Counted from the stretch's first letter, positions 1 to 12,361 are shown. The stretch: DNA of 64,000 bases from Epichloe hybrida (GCA_019022495.1 JAFEKR010000001.1:124001-188000); one strand, 5' to 3'. The notes: generated by a model from the letters alone, not told the origin. Program-made: numbers and translations.

Positions 1-2520
1 TCTATCTTTACTAAATTAATATCTATCTAGGCCCCCTGGATTTAATTATTATAAATACTAGAATAACCTTTAGAGGTAAGGAATTTAAGTAGCTTATGTT
101 ATTAATAGTGATTAAGATTAAAGACATCCCTATTAAGGCTTACTATAGTATTAGTAAGGTTAAGTAATATCATAGGCCGCTCTAAAGAGCCTATGATATT
201 ATCTGACGGGAATACCTAATAACGCCAGAGCCTATAGCATTATAAATAGCAGTTAAAGCTATGAATAATACTATAGGATCAAATGGTCTTATGCTAATAG
301 TTCTTGTTTTTGGCGCGTATTCTTGCATAGTTAAGGAATTGCCTTTATTACTAGATATTACGTAGCAAGCCCTTGTAATCTAACTAGTAATAAAGGAAGT
401 TAAGCGTATTTATACCTAGCGGAAAGTTAGTAATACCCTTACTATAAGGAATGGTCCTAATACCTCTATAACTATTAACCTCTTACTAGGATTACTTATA
501 CGCGTGTAGTATAAAGGCAAAGGATAGGCAGGCCCCTATAAGCTATTAGCTATAGAAGGTAAGACCTACACTCTTAAGCTCCCTTAAGGCCCTAAGGCCT
601 TTAGATTAACATCTATTAGGCCTTTTTATAAAGATCCTAATAAAGAGAGACCTCCTAAGAGCGTAAATAACTAAGATGCCTCCCTATAGCCTATAGCTAT
701 CCCTCCTACTAATCCCCTAAGGCAAGGACCTAGAAGACCTTAGAAGAACCCCCCTGTTATTATATCTAATATTAATTATATAGATTAAATAAAAGATAAG
801 ACTAATATCTTTCTATTAGCTAAGGAAAGCTTTAACCTTAAGCTTATAATTTAATTACATAAGGAAGGAATTATTAAGACCCCTAGTAAACCCTTTAAGC
901 TATCTACTAAAGCTAAGATTAATTCTTTAATTAAATAAGGTATATTTAAATTTATTAAGTATAATAAAAGAGAGTATAGTAGAGTTTAAATTTTTAATTC
1001 CTGTATTATTAATAAGGTAAAGGGCAAGATAACAGATCTGTACGAGAAGTCAAGGCTTGTAATCTAAGGTTACGGTAATAAGAAGAAGCTAGCAATCCTC
1101 ATATAGGCCCTAATAATCTAGCAAGCTAGCTAGTAATTAATTCTTATGATAGCACCTGTGTTATTATTGCTAGGCCTTATCCTCTAGCTTCGCGATATTA
1201 CACAGGCCTATGTGCAAGCATAAACGCTTCTTAGTTATATAATCCTAGCCTAAATCCCTATCTAAATCTATCACCTATACCCTATAAGTATAATAATATA
1301 AGTAATTAAGCCTTTATATAGTATTATAGAAGCTAGCACCTACTAGTAGGTAATATATTATTATTACTATAGAGAAATGCTTTAGATAATAACCTTTACA
1401 TTTAACCTATGCCTGCTTGTAATAATAAAGGAGAACCTAACCTTTGCGTGTATAGGAATACAAACTAATAATATAATTAGACTATCTAACTGTAAGTTCT
1501 CTTAATAAGAGGAAGATTAATTAAAAGCTACTTCTTTTACTACTAAACTAAAGTAAATCCTTTCTACAGGGAACTTACTAACCTTTAATAGTAGTATTAT
1601 TACTCTTAAAAATAATATAATTACACTAAGGTAAAAAGGCTAGAGTAAAAAGCTTTAGTTAATCTTACTAACTAATTCAAAATAAGCATATATAGAATAA
1701 TAAGCTTAAGGCGCATATATTACCTTAATCTACTAACCTAAAGCTTACTTTAACCTCTTTATTACTACATAACACTAAGAGCTATTACCTTAAGATATAA
1801 AGAGCCTAAACTAATAGATTTAATAGTAAATTAATAATCTAAGCTAAGGATTAAGGTTTATACTATTTAATCTTAAGAAGGTAAAGCTTTTTATATTTAT
1901 AAATAGATTATTTACTAATAACTAGGACCTTACTTCCTAGCTAGGTTATATACTTATCCTAGCTAGTAAAGTCTAAGAGAAAAGCACCTTTATAATCTAA
2001 GGTAATATTATACACTATAGCTCTACTAAGAGTAAGAGAGTTATAAGAAGTATGCTTACCTCTAAGATCTATAGCATGGTTACTAGTGCTAATATAGCTT
2101 ACGTAGTCTTAATAATGCTTAGGTTAATTACCTACTAATTAAACCTCCCTATAATTCCTATTATTATCTATACTAATTTATACTCTTTATATAAATACCT
2201 TATTAAGCTTAGTACTATAAAGGAGAAGCGTCTTATAATTAATATTATAGCCCTTTGTTAGTTATACGAGCAATAAGAGATCTATAAGATTAGATAGATT
2301 AATAGGAATAATAACCTTGCTAATATATTTACAAAAGTATTGCTAAATAAGGTATTTAAGAGGTTTATCACAAGTAATAAGGCAACTATTAGGATAAAAG
2401 GGTAGGTTACATAATTATAACGTTTGTGTTAATCTAATAAGATTAAAGGTGTTAAGAATTAGGCTTACTTATCCTTGTATAGGCTTATAGATTAGATTTT
2501 ATTATTTATTATACCCCTTC
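1..2520 (+). mobile_element. Decayed Ty1/Copia retrotransposon: integrase, reverse transcriptase and RNase H remnant
   Basis: Reading the plus strand through many stop codons gives recognisable Copia pol. An integrase tail lies at about 170-640 (words like EIALQ.AVKA, NGPNTS, GPYKLLAIEGKTYTL). A reverse transcriptase follows at about 900-1500 (SRLVIxGYGNK, IAPVLLLLGLIL, LRDITQAYVQ). The RNase H end lies at about 1915-2410 (NQDLTSxLGYI, IHYSSTKSKRV, NLANIFTKVL). The DNA is very AT-rich and rich in TA, and stops replace Gln, Arg and Trp codons, as RIP produces. No reading frame is usable. The 5' part lies beyond the window start. The LTR at 2521 in the same orientation is probably its 3' LTR. 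Confidence 0.85.
166..200. repeat. Short perfect inverted repeat
   Basis: Arms of 12 bases (166-177 and 189-200) are perfect reverse complements around an 11-base centre. It lies in the decayed integrase region and probably arose by chance during C-to-T decay. No function is suggested. Confidence 0.5.
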
Positions 2521-3150
2521 TGTTAATTCCTTCGGATCTTCATTAGTTCAATCGTGGCCAAAGACCGGACTAATTGTGGGTCTAGCGCAATGCACGCGAT
2601 GCGATTGGCTGCATTAATTCGCCACCCCCTTTTGTGCCTTACATACAGATTTCGCCTACTTTTCTAGTATCTAGACTTTCCCTCTCTTCTCTCTCTTTCC
2701 TAGCTAACTAACTAACTATTATTAACTTTAATTTATACGGGATTTATTACCTGCGCAGGACCTTAGTGTATTTAACACTAATCAGTGGTTAACTTCATAA
2801 CCATAGATAAGCTAGGTATTATAAGAAAAGATATTTCTACAAACGCTACTGCCACTACCCCTTATTATGCCATAATAGTTATTATAGTAAAGAGGCATAA
2901 CTACATAAGTATGCTAAAGGAAGAGACTAGAATCCTAGTTATAGGCTTATTAGGCTTCTAAGGAATTAATCTATTAACCCTTAGGCTTAGGGATATAACT
3001 TCGTTATATCTATCTAGGATATTGTTATTAATTATTGATTTTATCGTCCATTATAAGAAAACTAACTAAATAACTAAATCTATCGCCGCAAGGCATTTAT
3101 TTCAAACCTAACGTTAAATAACCTTAGCTAAGCTAGCTAACACATCTACA
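2521..3150 (+). repeat. Long terminal repeat, copy A (630 bp)
   Basis: It begins TGTTAATTCC, ends TCTACA, and matches 9183-9810 along its whole length. Nearly all differences are C/T or G/A. It follows directly on the Copia pol remnant in the same orientation, so it may be the 3' LTR of that element and also the 5' LTR of the gag-only remnant that follows. The bases flanking the A/B pair (CCTTC before copy A, ACTTT after copy B) are not a clean target-site duplication. Confidence 0.85.
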
Positions 3151-4134
3151 ACTTCTTTATAAATATTCCCTTTATCTAACAGACCTTTAATCTGTTCGTA
3201 CAAGTATCTACGGCTTGTTTTTTACCCCCTTTATTATTAGTGCTATTCGCCCTGTACTTATTAGTAAGAAAGAGAGATTACCTCCTTCCCTCCTTTTCAC
3301 AAAAAACAGAAAGTAGCAATTCCTATTATTCCCTTATTACTTTTCCTATCATTTTCTAGTTACTTTTAGAACTCCTATTACTTTCCTTATCTCTAGTAAT
3401 TTATTTTTATTACTGCTTTTGCTACTTCCACTGCTTTTTCTTTCGTTTTTTTTCCTATTTTCGCAATCTTCTAATTTCATTAGAGCAATAACGCTCCTAA
3501 AATGCAAAAGAAAAACCTCGCAATAGCAATAGGCAAACATAGGAGCTTAATTAGTAGCAAAAACAATAAATTAGCAACGTTCCTTTTCTAGTTAAAGATA
3601 GCAAAGGAATCTAGACCTTCCATAAGAGAAAGGGCTACTAGTAATAGTAAGGCTCTAATCATTGCCCCTAAAAGACCTTAAAGGCATAAATTACCCCCAC
3701 GCCTTTAACAGCTTACTTACGAATTCTCACATAACTAGAAAGAATTTATTAAGCTAGATCCAGACACTACTACATAGCTTAAGCTTAACAACTAAATTAC
3801 AAGATTTATTAACCTTAGTAAGCATTAAGATTAGAGAGATAATAACCTATAGGAATCATTCTAAGAAGACTTTAAAGGCTAGTCTAAAGACACCTTCAAA
3901 AGGGTATCTAAGAATATCATTAGAGAATTACGCAATTCCCTATAAGATTACAGCGTCCTTATTAGGCAAGGCCTAGGATATTTAATCCTAGCATTGCTTA
4001 AGGAAGTGCTTTATTAAACCTTAATACCCCTTTAGTCATAGGAAAGATCACAAGAAAGACCACAATCTTCTAAACCCCTAGAACCTTAATATTAATAGCC
4101 CTAATAACCTACCCTAGAAATTAACCTTCCCTAA

Positions 4135-4401
4135 TGTCACGACTGTGGTGGGAGAGATACAAACGGGGTGAAGGCTAAGACTCTTGATTATAGCTAGAGA
4201 GCTACTACTTAGGGGTGGGTACATAAAGGTCTCAAACTCTAACCTCCTATAACTCTTATAGGCAGTCCTTATCTAAATACCCTACTATATACACATAGCT
4301 ACCTAGTAGCTACTTAGTTATCTATGCAATCCAGGGCTTATCTAAGGGCTCTATTATATAACTATCCTATCTGTGACTCCCTAGCCTCCGTGCCCCTAAT
4401 A
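4135..4401 (-). repeat. 3' LTR of the nested element
   Basis: It starts TGTCACGACTG and aligns without gaps to 8608-8874. I count about 35 differences, all transitions. Its right half is the more A/T-shifted of the pair, while its left half keeps C and G. Confidence 0.9.
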
Positions 4402-6394
4402 TACTACCCCCCTAACATATAATTATCCTTAATTATAAAGAGCTGCTTAGCTAGTGTGTGTTTACTATGCGTAACCCGTAGTAATATCTATATTACTAGC
4501 TATACTATTAGTGCGTAGTGTTACGTCCGCTTTAAATAGTAAGATAGATATTATAGGGGTCTAGGTAGCCCTTCTTATAATTACTAGATTATAGGTAGCT
4601 ACACACTCGCTGCTTTATTACCTCTAATATGCATACCTTTATCTAACGAGTTATTAGCGCTAAGTAAGTAAACTACTAGTGTTAAGTTTTGTGATTAGGT
4701 TAAATAGATAGGGTAATGCGTGCTATTTAAAATAAATAACTTCTTATTTAATATTAGGGATATTATGTTAATCTCGCTAGGAGTTCGTAGCTAGCGTGCG
4801 TATTTACTAGTAGCGGCTATAACTATAAATGTTATAATTCCTAGATTAGCTACATATAGCGTGTAAATCACTTAGGGGTCTAGGGCTAATATAAAAGAGG
4901 CTTACTTTCCCCTACTTCCACACACTTTTTCTTCCTTTTATATTCTCCCTTAGTATTATAAGTTACCCTTACCTATAAACTAGTAGCTTTATAGCTTCTC
5001 TTATAGTAGTTACTAATATCCTATAGCGTCACTTTATTATCTACGTCTGTCCTTATCTAAAACATCTGAATTCTCTTAAATGCTAAAACATTAGTTTCTT
5101 ACCTTTTACCTATAAGTTTTCTTATAGTATATTACTACTAACTTACTAGTAGTTAATAATATCTTTAACATAAGTAACTACTCCACTACTACTACCTCCC
5201 CCTAGTGTAAAGACTCCTATACTATCCCCTACGAAGTCTCCTAGTAAGAAATATTTAGCTTCTAAAATTTCTATATAAGTATAATATCTATATCCCCCTA
5301 GCGCTTACCTTACTAACTTGTAGCTAGTAGTGCTAGTAGAATGAAAATTCCTTATATACGCTATGTATAGTGGGTAGTAATGTAAGTAATTACTCCTAAA
5401 GATAGTAATAGCGCGGAGCCGTAATATCTTATAGAGGGCAAATCTATCCTAATAGAGTGTACTAATTCCCTAAGTATAACTTTACTACTATCTTACTATA
5501 GGTTATTGCTAACTTGCGCAGGTAACTTAACGAAATGCGCATATTATTTATAAAATAATAAAGACTATTCTAGGGTATATCCTCCCTTTTCTTACTACTA
5601 ATACATATACTAACACGCTGCTAGTGTCCTGCTTAGTTTGCCTAGTTATACTATACGCTCTTTAAGCGTATTAATGCTTATAGTAATCCTAATAATAATC
5701 TATACTTTCTTAATAATGTACGTGTCCCTTATTTCTATAACTTAGTTGCTGCTAATATGCTGCTAGCGTCTGATGCGCGTAAAATGTAAACTTCATAATG
5801 CGCTCTTAACCACTAAAAATACTAATAAGTGTGGTTAGGCGAGGCAAGCGCGGCTTATAGCAGAAGTTGCACGTGAGGCTAACGCTAACAAATAAGTTAC
5901 TATATTACTACTTAGTAATACTATTAATCTAGAAGTCTAAATAGATATTTCTAATAGCTTGTGTTTTATTACATAAAACCTCCTATCTATACGTACTCCT
6001 ATACTCTAGCTTATAGCTTTACTAACTTACTAGTAGCTTGCTACTAATACATCCGCACTTCCTACTTATATTAGGCTACTAGACCTTCCTAGCGAGCTTT
6101 GTATATATGTGTACGGAGAGGGGGATTCTTCTAATAATAAGAACAAATCCTCCGCCCCTATTAGCACAGGTAGGACTACTAAGGGTTAGGCGCCTAACGT
6201 GTTAATAGAGTGATCAGTGTGAAGTAGCTGTGAGTTAGGTTGTCTGAGAAATTGTCTGGATTTTTTTTCTTTGTATGTTGCTGCTGCTGTCTAAACTCTA
6301 TTAAATATACCTCTATGTCCGCGAACTAGCTGCTTAGTTACTGCTTATAATCCTTGATAATATTTATTGTAATGAAATCTATTGAAATGTAGGG

Positions 6395-7150
6395 AGCTAG
6401 TTGCCAGCTGGCAACAGCTGTACAGGTGCAAGCTCTACGGTCGGGGACCAATAGGGCTGCAACGTTGAATCAATCAACGCAACGCAACGGAAGGTTGTGG
6501 CAGTTATCAACTAATAGAATTCAATTTAGATCACTTTTATGATATCTTATAGAGCAATAGAATTGATTTTAGATACGTTGTACGGGCAATGCGGCTGTTG
6601 TTGGTTGAGAGGACTAGCTATCTAGCTAGTTGAAAAGATCTTCTTCCTCTCATAGACCTACCGACCGTATCGGTGGATCCGGGCCGCCAACGGGGTCTTA
6701 CGGGCCACTTTTGATTTTCCGCAAAATTCATTTGTATGCAAAAACCAAAAAATCGACTCACCACCATACTAGCTAGCAACCCGTATGCACCAACTTTTGG
6801 TCCAAAAAATAACCTTGCATAAAGAGAAAGCCCTATCTTTAAGCTTCAATTTGCTATATGTAAAACTTTTGTACGACCTCTAGATAAAGAGAAAATCGTT
6901 GTCAAAGATAGCTATAGGGTAAGTTATGTGTAGGGTAACCTGCTTACGTCACCCTAGCTTACGTCACCCTAGCTTACCTAATTACTAGTGGCGTGGTTAT
7001 GGCCACACTTGCAGCCATAACGTAATTGACTAATTAGTCATCCACACAGTCGGTCGCAGCTGTTGACAGCTGCGACGCAGCCATTGATAGCTGCCCTCGC
7101 GACCGTTGACAGCTGCAGTGCAGCTGTCAGACTTGCAAAGCAAGCTAGTA
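6395..7150. other. Less AT-biased island rich in CAGCTG hairpins
   Basis: This stretch has visibly more G+C than the sequence on either side. It carries a perfect palindrome at 6400-6415, a perfect 10-bp-arm hairpin at 7053-7062/7067-7076, another at 7108-7128 (10-bp arms, one-base centre), a 12-bp palindrome at 7028-7039 and a short direct repeat (CTTACGTCACCCTAG, twice, about 6950-6980). From 7057 to 7120 the motif TTGA(C/T)AGCTGC recurs three times about 21-23 bp apart. No coding frame is seen. It may be the tip of a younger non-autonomous transposon; this is an inference. Confidence 0.5.
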
Positions 7151-8607
7151 ATAAGAAGGTTCTTTAACTAGAAAAGGGCTAAAAATAGGTCTTATTTTTA
7201 ACAGGTGGATTATCAAATATTCCGCTCCTATATCAAATAGCGCTAGCACTACTAACTAGCAGTTATCTTGCCGCAGGGATACCTGCATCCTTATTCTCTT
7301 GTCTATAGGTTTCTTTGTAGTAAGACTATTATCCTAGGCTTACGCTAAATTAATTAGAATTTTGTTTAGGTCTAAAGATTTGTTACTACTATCTCTATGC
7401 TTCTTAGTAGTATGCTTATTACTCTTGTAGATTAAGTAGTCTACTGCTTTATATCTATTAGAACTATATCTAGGGCTACCGCATTTATAGCACTTAAACG
7501 GCTTCCAGCCTATGCCCTATTGTTAGGAACCTCACTACAAATTATCTATAAGGGAGCTAGAGCGTTATCTCTTGTTATTCCTACCCTCTTTATCGCGGCT
7601 TCTATTATGATTCTTTATTATAGATATTGTTATAACTTTAGCTTTTTTACCTTAGCCCTATAGGTAGCTCTAAGACGTAAGGAACTCTTAGCTAACTATA
7701 TGCTACCTTATAGCATTATTCAAGCTATTTAGGAACATTGCTATCCTTAGACGTAAGGGGATCTAGTTAGGCAATTTAGCTTCTACCTTTATCTAGAGTC
7801 TTAGGAAAGATTAGAAAGATTAATTATACTTCTACCTAAGGTTTAGTAGTGTCCTAGTAGCTTCTAAGCACCTTATATCTTTATCTATTACGCTAGTGTT
7901 TAGCTAAGACATAAATCCATCCTAGGTATAGGCTGCATAGTTAACTATCCTATTCACTATTACGTGACGTATCCATTATTACTTCGCGTCATTAGCTAGG
8001 TAGCTACTAGCATATACTACCTTTATTCTATTATCCTAGAAGGTTCTTAGGTCTAGCTAGAATAGCATATTTAAATCCTACAGATATACTTATAAATTCT
8101 CGTGAGTATCTCCCTTATACGTAGGCACCTTATACTATATCTTAACAAAGCTTTACAGGTATGCACTTATTATAAACTTGCTATTAGGTAAGAAACCTAG
8201 GAATATAGGATTTATTAGTGCGTCCGTCTAAGGGGTAATTATAGGTCTTTTACCTAATCTAGCTAATTATAGGTCTACTTCTATTTCTTTAAGCTATGCT
8301 TCTATTTCTAAGATCTCTTATCTTAAGTAGGTATTACATAGCTAGGCTTATGCAACCTTATGTCACCTCTATAGCTAGTCCAAATTATCATTATTTCTAG
8401 ATCTAGGGTTACCATATTAGTTAGGTAGTATCTGTTATACCCTATTACGTTCTATAGTTAGAGTATTTAGGTTACTACTTAGGCACTATAGGTTTAGGGC
8501 TTTCTTACTAGGTAGTGTAGGTGTATTTTAAGTAGATATCCTATAGCTCCTTTGTATTTAAATCTAGCTAATAGTTTGTTTTCCTAAAAGGGTTTAAGAG
8601 TTTAACT

Positions 8608-8874
8608 TATTATAACTATAGTAGGAGAGATATAAATAGGGTAAAGGCTAAGACTCTTAATTATAGCTAGAGAGCTACTACTTAGGGGTAGGTGTATAAA
8701 GGTCTTAAACTCTAACCTCCTATAACTCTTATAGGCGGTCCTTGTCTAAATACCCTACTACATGCACGTAGCTACCTAGCAGCTACTTAGTTATCTGTGC
8801 GATCCGGGGCTTATCCAAGGGCTCCATCATGTGACCGTCCTGTCCGTGACTCCCTAGCCTCCGTGCCCCTAACA
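8608..8874 (-). repeat. 5' LTR of the nested element
   Basis: It matches 4135-4401 base for base except for transitions, with no gaps. Its left part (TATTATAACTATAGTAGG) is the C-to-T and G-to-A changed form of TGTCACGACTGTGGTGGG. CCTAA follows directly. Confidence 0.9.
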
Positions 8875-9182
8875 CCTAACCCTAGAGATTACTCAAACCC
8901 TCACAAGAACCCCCGTAATAATCCCTATTATATTAACAGCTCCATCTAGATAATTATTATTAAGAATGACTAGTGGACTATTATTTATAACAAATTATGC
9001 CTTTATAGTAACTCCTCTCTAAGGATCAGATTACAAAGAAAATCTCAGAGCTTATAAAGATATATAAGGATAGTAACTGCTATAGTAGAAAGCTATATAA
9101 CTTCTTAACGCTAAAGATCACGCTCTTTAAAAATAAGTATAATAAAATTAACCTTCTACGAACGTATTATTAGAAGGCTTTC

Positions 9183-9810
9183 TGTTGATTCCTTCGGATC
9201 TTCATCGGTTCAATCGTGGCCAAAGACCAGACCAATTGTGGGTCCGGCGCGATGCACGCGATATGATTGGCTGCATTAATTCACCACCCCCTTTTATGCC
9301 CTATATACGGATTTCACCTACTTTCCTAGCATCTAGACTTTCCCTCTCTTCTCCCTCTTTCCTAGCTAGCTAACTATCTATCATCAACTTCTATTATACA
9401 GGATTTTTACCTACGCAGGACCTTAGTGTAACTAACACTAATCAGTGGTTAACTTCATAACTATAGATAAGCTAGGTATTATAAGAAAAGATATTTCTAT
9501 AGATACTACTGCTACTACCCCTTATTATACTATAATGGTTATTGCAGTAAAGAGATATAACTACATAAGTGTGCTAAAGGAAGAGACTAGAATCCTAGTT
9601 ACAGGCTTGTTAGGCTTTTAAGGAATTAATTTATTAACCCTTAGGCTTAGGGATATAACTTTGTTATATTTATCTAGGATATTGTTATTAATTATCGATT
9701 CTATTGTCTATCACAAGAAAACTAACTAAATAACCGAATCTATTGCCGCAAGGCATTTATTTCGAACCCAACGTTAAACAACCTTAGCTAAGCTAGCTAA
9801 TATATTTATA
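9183..9810 (+). repeat. Long terminal repeat, copy B (628 bp)
   Basis: Partner of 2521-3150, starting TGTTGATTCC. The similarity ends at about 9814, where the base composition changes at once from AT-rich to normal; this is the edge of the RIP-mutated block. Confidence 0.85.
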
Positions 9811-10153
9811 ACTTTTGCGGGTCCGTGTCAGCGATTAGTGAGTGGACCAACGGTGGATCATGGTGGATCAGTGGGTGGATCAGATACATCCATACCCTCT
9901 TTTGATGGGTCGATTTTTTTTCAGTGGCTCCTTTGGCTGTCTGCCCGTCTACATACATACATGTGTACATGGATTGAAGAAAAGACGTCCAACATGTAAT
10001 ACTCCGTAGACTGTCATACCAGTCTACATGTAGATATCTGCCATGCCCACCATGATCCTCTTCTGTGACATGAGTCACATTGACGTTCCACCTCTATAAT
10101 CTCTGGCAGGAAGTACCCTCCACAACATTTCTCATCTCGCAAATGACTTCCCT
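9811..10153. other. Intergenic, downstream of the P-loop ATPase gene
   Basis: This is 343 bp of normal composition. It has one copy of the recurring motif TACTCCGTA (10000-10008) and runs of TACATACATACATG near 9950. No gene is supported. Confidence 0.6.
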
Positions 10154-12361
10154 TCACTGAGCCATCACGCTCTTGCCGCCATCCTCGGTGACCCGTTCCC
10201 GCACCCGTATGTGCATAACCCCGCAGCCTAGACGAACAAGACTGTTCCCGAAGCTGTCCACAATGATATCCCGACCTTCTTCACTGCCGGCGGCATCGTT
10301 CTGCGACTTTGCCCAGCCCGCGAACCCATCTATTTTGACTCCTCCGTTCCCGTTCCCTGCTGCCTCGCTCTTGTCAACCCCCACAAGCGCGCTCGGGCAG
10401 AACAAGAGTGCTTCGCCCTGGCGGAGAGACACGATTTTGGCGAAAAGCCCAGTCAAAGGATCAGGCCCATGGCAGCCAGCGACTTCGTCCCGACCGGGTG
10501 GCAGAATGAGACCCGGCCTTGCCGCAGCCAGGTGCTTCTTCAGACTCGCCAGCCAGTCTGGGGACGTGAACCGGTGAACAATTGTCACCGAGCAGAGATC
10601 CAGCAGTTTCGGAGAGATGGTGGGCTCCTGGGTGGCGATGACTATCCGCGCTCCCAGGTGACGCTGCAGCCGGATGGTGGCAAGCAACGACTCGGTCAGA
10701 GTCTGGCTCTCGAGACTCTCGGTCATGTACTTGTGCGCCTCATCCAGGGCAACGACCCGGCCCGTCGTGATATTCTGCTCGAGGAACAGGTTCAGGCAGA
10801 TGTTGAACAGAGCACACGCAGACTCGGCCGTCACACAGGGACAAGAGAGGTCGACAATTGTCAATTGTCCAGCCTGGAGCGGTTTTCATTGTTTTGTTTA
10901 TCAGTATGTCTACTCCGTGTTGAGAGGTCACGCTGAGATTATGCTGCTCAGTGCTCACCTTGCCTTCCCACGCTGTAGCCGTGTTCTTGAATGCCTCGAC
11001 ATTCTCTTTACGGCTGGACTTTTTCGACAGACAGAGTCCCTGCGCAACATGTTCTTGGGCCATGAAGCTCTCCAAAGTTTCGAGTCGTTGTCCCAGGGGC
11101 CCCAATTGGCCTGTTGAACAGAGCACACGCAGACTCGGCCGTCACACAGGGACAAGAGAGGTCGACAATTGTCAATTGTCTGGAGCGGTTTTCATTGCAG
11201 TATGTCTACTCCGTGTTGAGAGGTCACGCTGAGATTATGCTGCTCAGTGCTCACCTTGCCTTCCCACGCTGTAGCCGTGTTCTTGAATGCCTCGACATTC
11301 TCTTTACGGCTGGACTTTTTCGACAGACAGAGTCCCTGCGCAACATGTTCTTGGGCCATGAAGCTCTCCAAAGTTTCGAGTCGTTGTCCCAGGGGCCCCA
11401 ATTGGCCTCCGGTCAGTCCCTCTGTTGCCAACGCTCGCTTGAAGGTTCCGTAGTCGAAATGGCCGCCCGTCTGCTGCTGCTTGATCCTCATCTCCTTCAG
11501 AATTCGGGTCACGACGTGGAAGTAGAGCGGCATTCCTCCGCCTTGTAGCGAGCTGACGGCCATGAGATCGAGCATTCTCTTGGTGTTGAGATCGCTTTGG
11601 CTTAGTCGGAGTTCTTGGACTTTGACATTTTTCAGGTGTCCATATGTTGCCTAGGAACATGTGAGAAGAAAAAGACACCCTCTTCATTTTCGGTCACCGA
11701 GAGCATGTTCACATACCTTGATCTGTTTCACGTTGGTTGGGGCACACAGCACCCTTACGCTGACATCAGGATTAGACGACAAGTGCGCAGCTTCGCAGGG
11801 CTGGCCATTCGCGTCCGAGGCAAAGGGATCGTAATGGAACACAATCCCGGTGAGGGGGTTGGGGAGGGTATTTGCATCTGAGGCGAGGAGACAGTTCTCG
11901 AGCAGGCAGCTCAGAGTGTGGCTTTTCCCAGATCCTTGGCTCCCGCAGATGAATGTGCTCGATGGTGCCGAGACGTTGTAATGGACAAATGGAGCATCCT
12001 CGGGAGGGGGGGTAGCATTACTGCGTCTTAGCTCGTGTAGTCTGGACACTTCACCGCCGAGAAGCCCGTATTGGGAGAAGATGGGTTCGTCCTGAAAGGC
12101 GCCGACATCCACGTTTCGCCTGACAGCTTCAGCGAAGACGGGCGTGTTAACAATCTCTCTGTCGTCGAGATCCTGGCTGTCGAACTTGAGCAGCGCCAAC
12201 TTCTTCCGAACAGCGGCTAATTCATCTTTCTTGGCCATTTTCGGGTAGGGTAACTTATTCGGGGCTGTTTCGCTGGGAAGGATGACAGGGGCCTGATCAG
12301 TGCTTGTTGAGGAATTGCCTATGATGCGAAACTGCTGAGATGTTGGTGAAGAGAGTGACAA
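10154..12361 (-). CDS. P-loop ATPase with an internal tandem duplication
   Basis: Three exons: 12361-11717, 11650-11255 and 10873-10154, giving 586 aa in one frame. A Walker A loop (GSQGSGKSHT) lies at about residue 140 and a Walker B motif (VVALDEAHKYM) in the last exon, with TQEP, which could be a sensor, shortly after. The layout suggests a HerA/FtsK-like ATPase fold, but I do not recognise the family. Intron 1 (11716-11651) is normal. Intron 2 as modelled (11254-10874, 381 bp) spans a duplicated 300-bp segment holding a spare donor (10958) and a spare acceptor (11180). Using the nearest pair, 11254 to 11180, shifts the frame. The exon joins come from reading frames and GT/AG sites; RNA would confirm them. 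The start at 12361 is the first in-frame ATG; MAKKDE at 12238 is a later option. Confidence 0.7.
10801..11407. repeat. Tandem duplication inside the ATPase gene
   Basis: The units are 10801-11111 (311 bp) and 11112-11407 (296 bp). They look identical apart from 5 bp and 10 bp missing from the second unit, near the 3' end of the intron. Each unit holds the end of exon 2, a whole short intron and the start of exon 3. The near identity says the event is recent. Confidence 0.95.

Larger units (their letters stand above)
4135..8874 (-). mobile_element. Nested minus-strand LTR retrotransposon with intact target-site duplication
   Basis: LTRs of 267 bp lie at 4135-4401 and 8608-8874, flanked by the perfect 5-bp duplication CCTAA (4130-4134 and 8875-8879). 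Orientation is minus. A purine tract (minus strand AGGGGGGTAG, 4405-4412) adjoins the 4135-4401 LTR, which is therefore the 3' LTR. Minus-strand reading near 7500-7440 gives a zinc knuckle start (KPFKCYKCG). Near 7245-7205 it gives a retroviral-type aspartic protease signature (ALFDIGAEYLI). No polymerase words are visible from 4402 to 7150; that part seems replaced or unreadable. The plus strand at 5765-5945 resembles the orphan gene at 17383-19408. Confidence 0.85.
3151..9182 (+). mobile_element. Gag-only LTR remnant, split by a nested insertion
   Basis: Between LTR copies A and B the host internal region is only about 1.3 kb: 3151-4134 plus 8875-9182, the rest being the nested element. In plus-strand frames it gives stop-riddled, charged stretches with no RT or integrase words, so it looks like gag alone or a pol-deleted derivative. 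The sequence joins smoothly across the insertion point, sharing CCTAA on both sides. It is heavily RIP-mutated. Confidence 0.65.

Noticed and set aside
7131..7149. Helitron-like end: small hairpin followed by CTAG-T
   Set aside because: The stem is only 5 bp and touches CTAG directly, and no matching 5' end was found.
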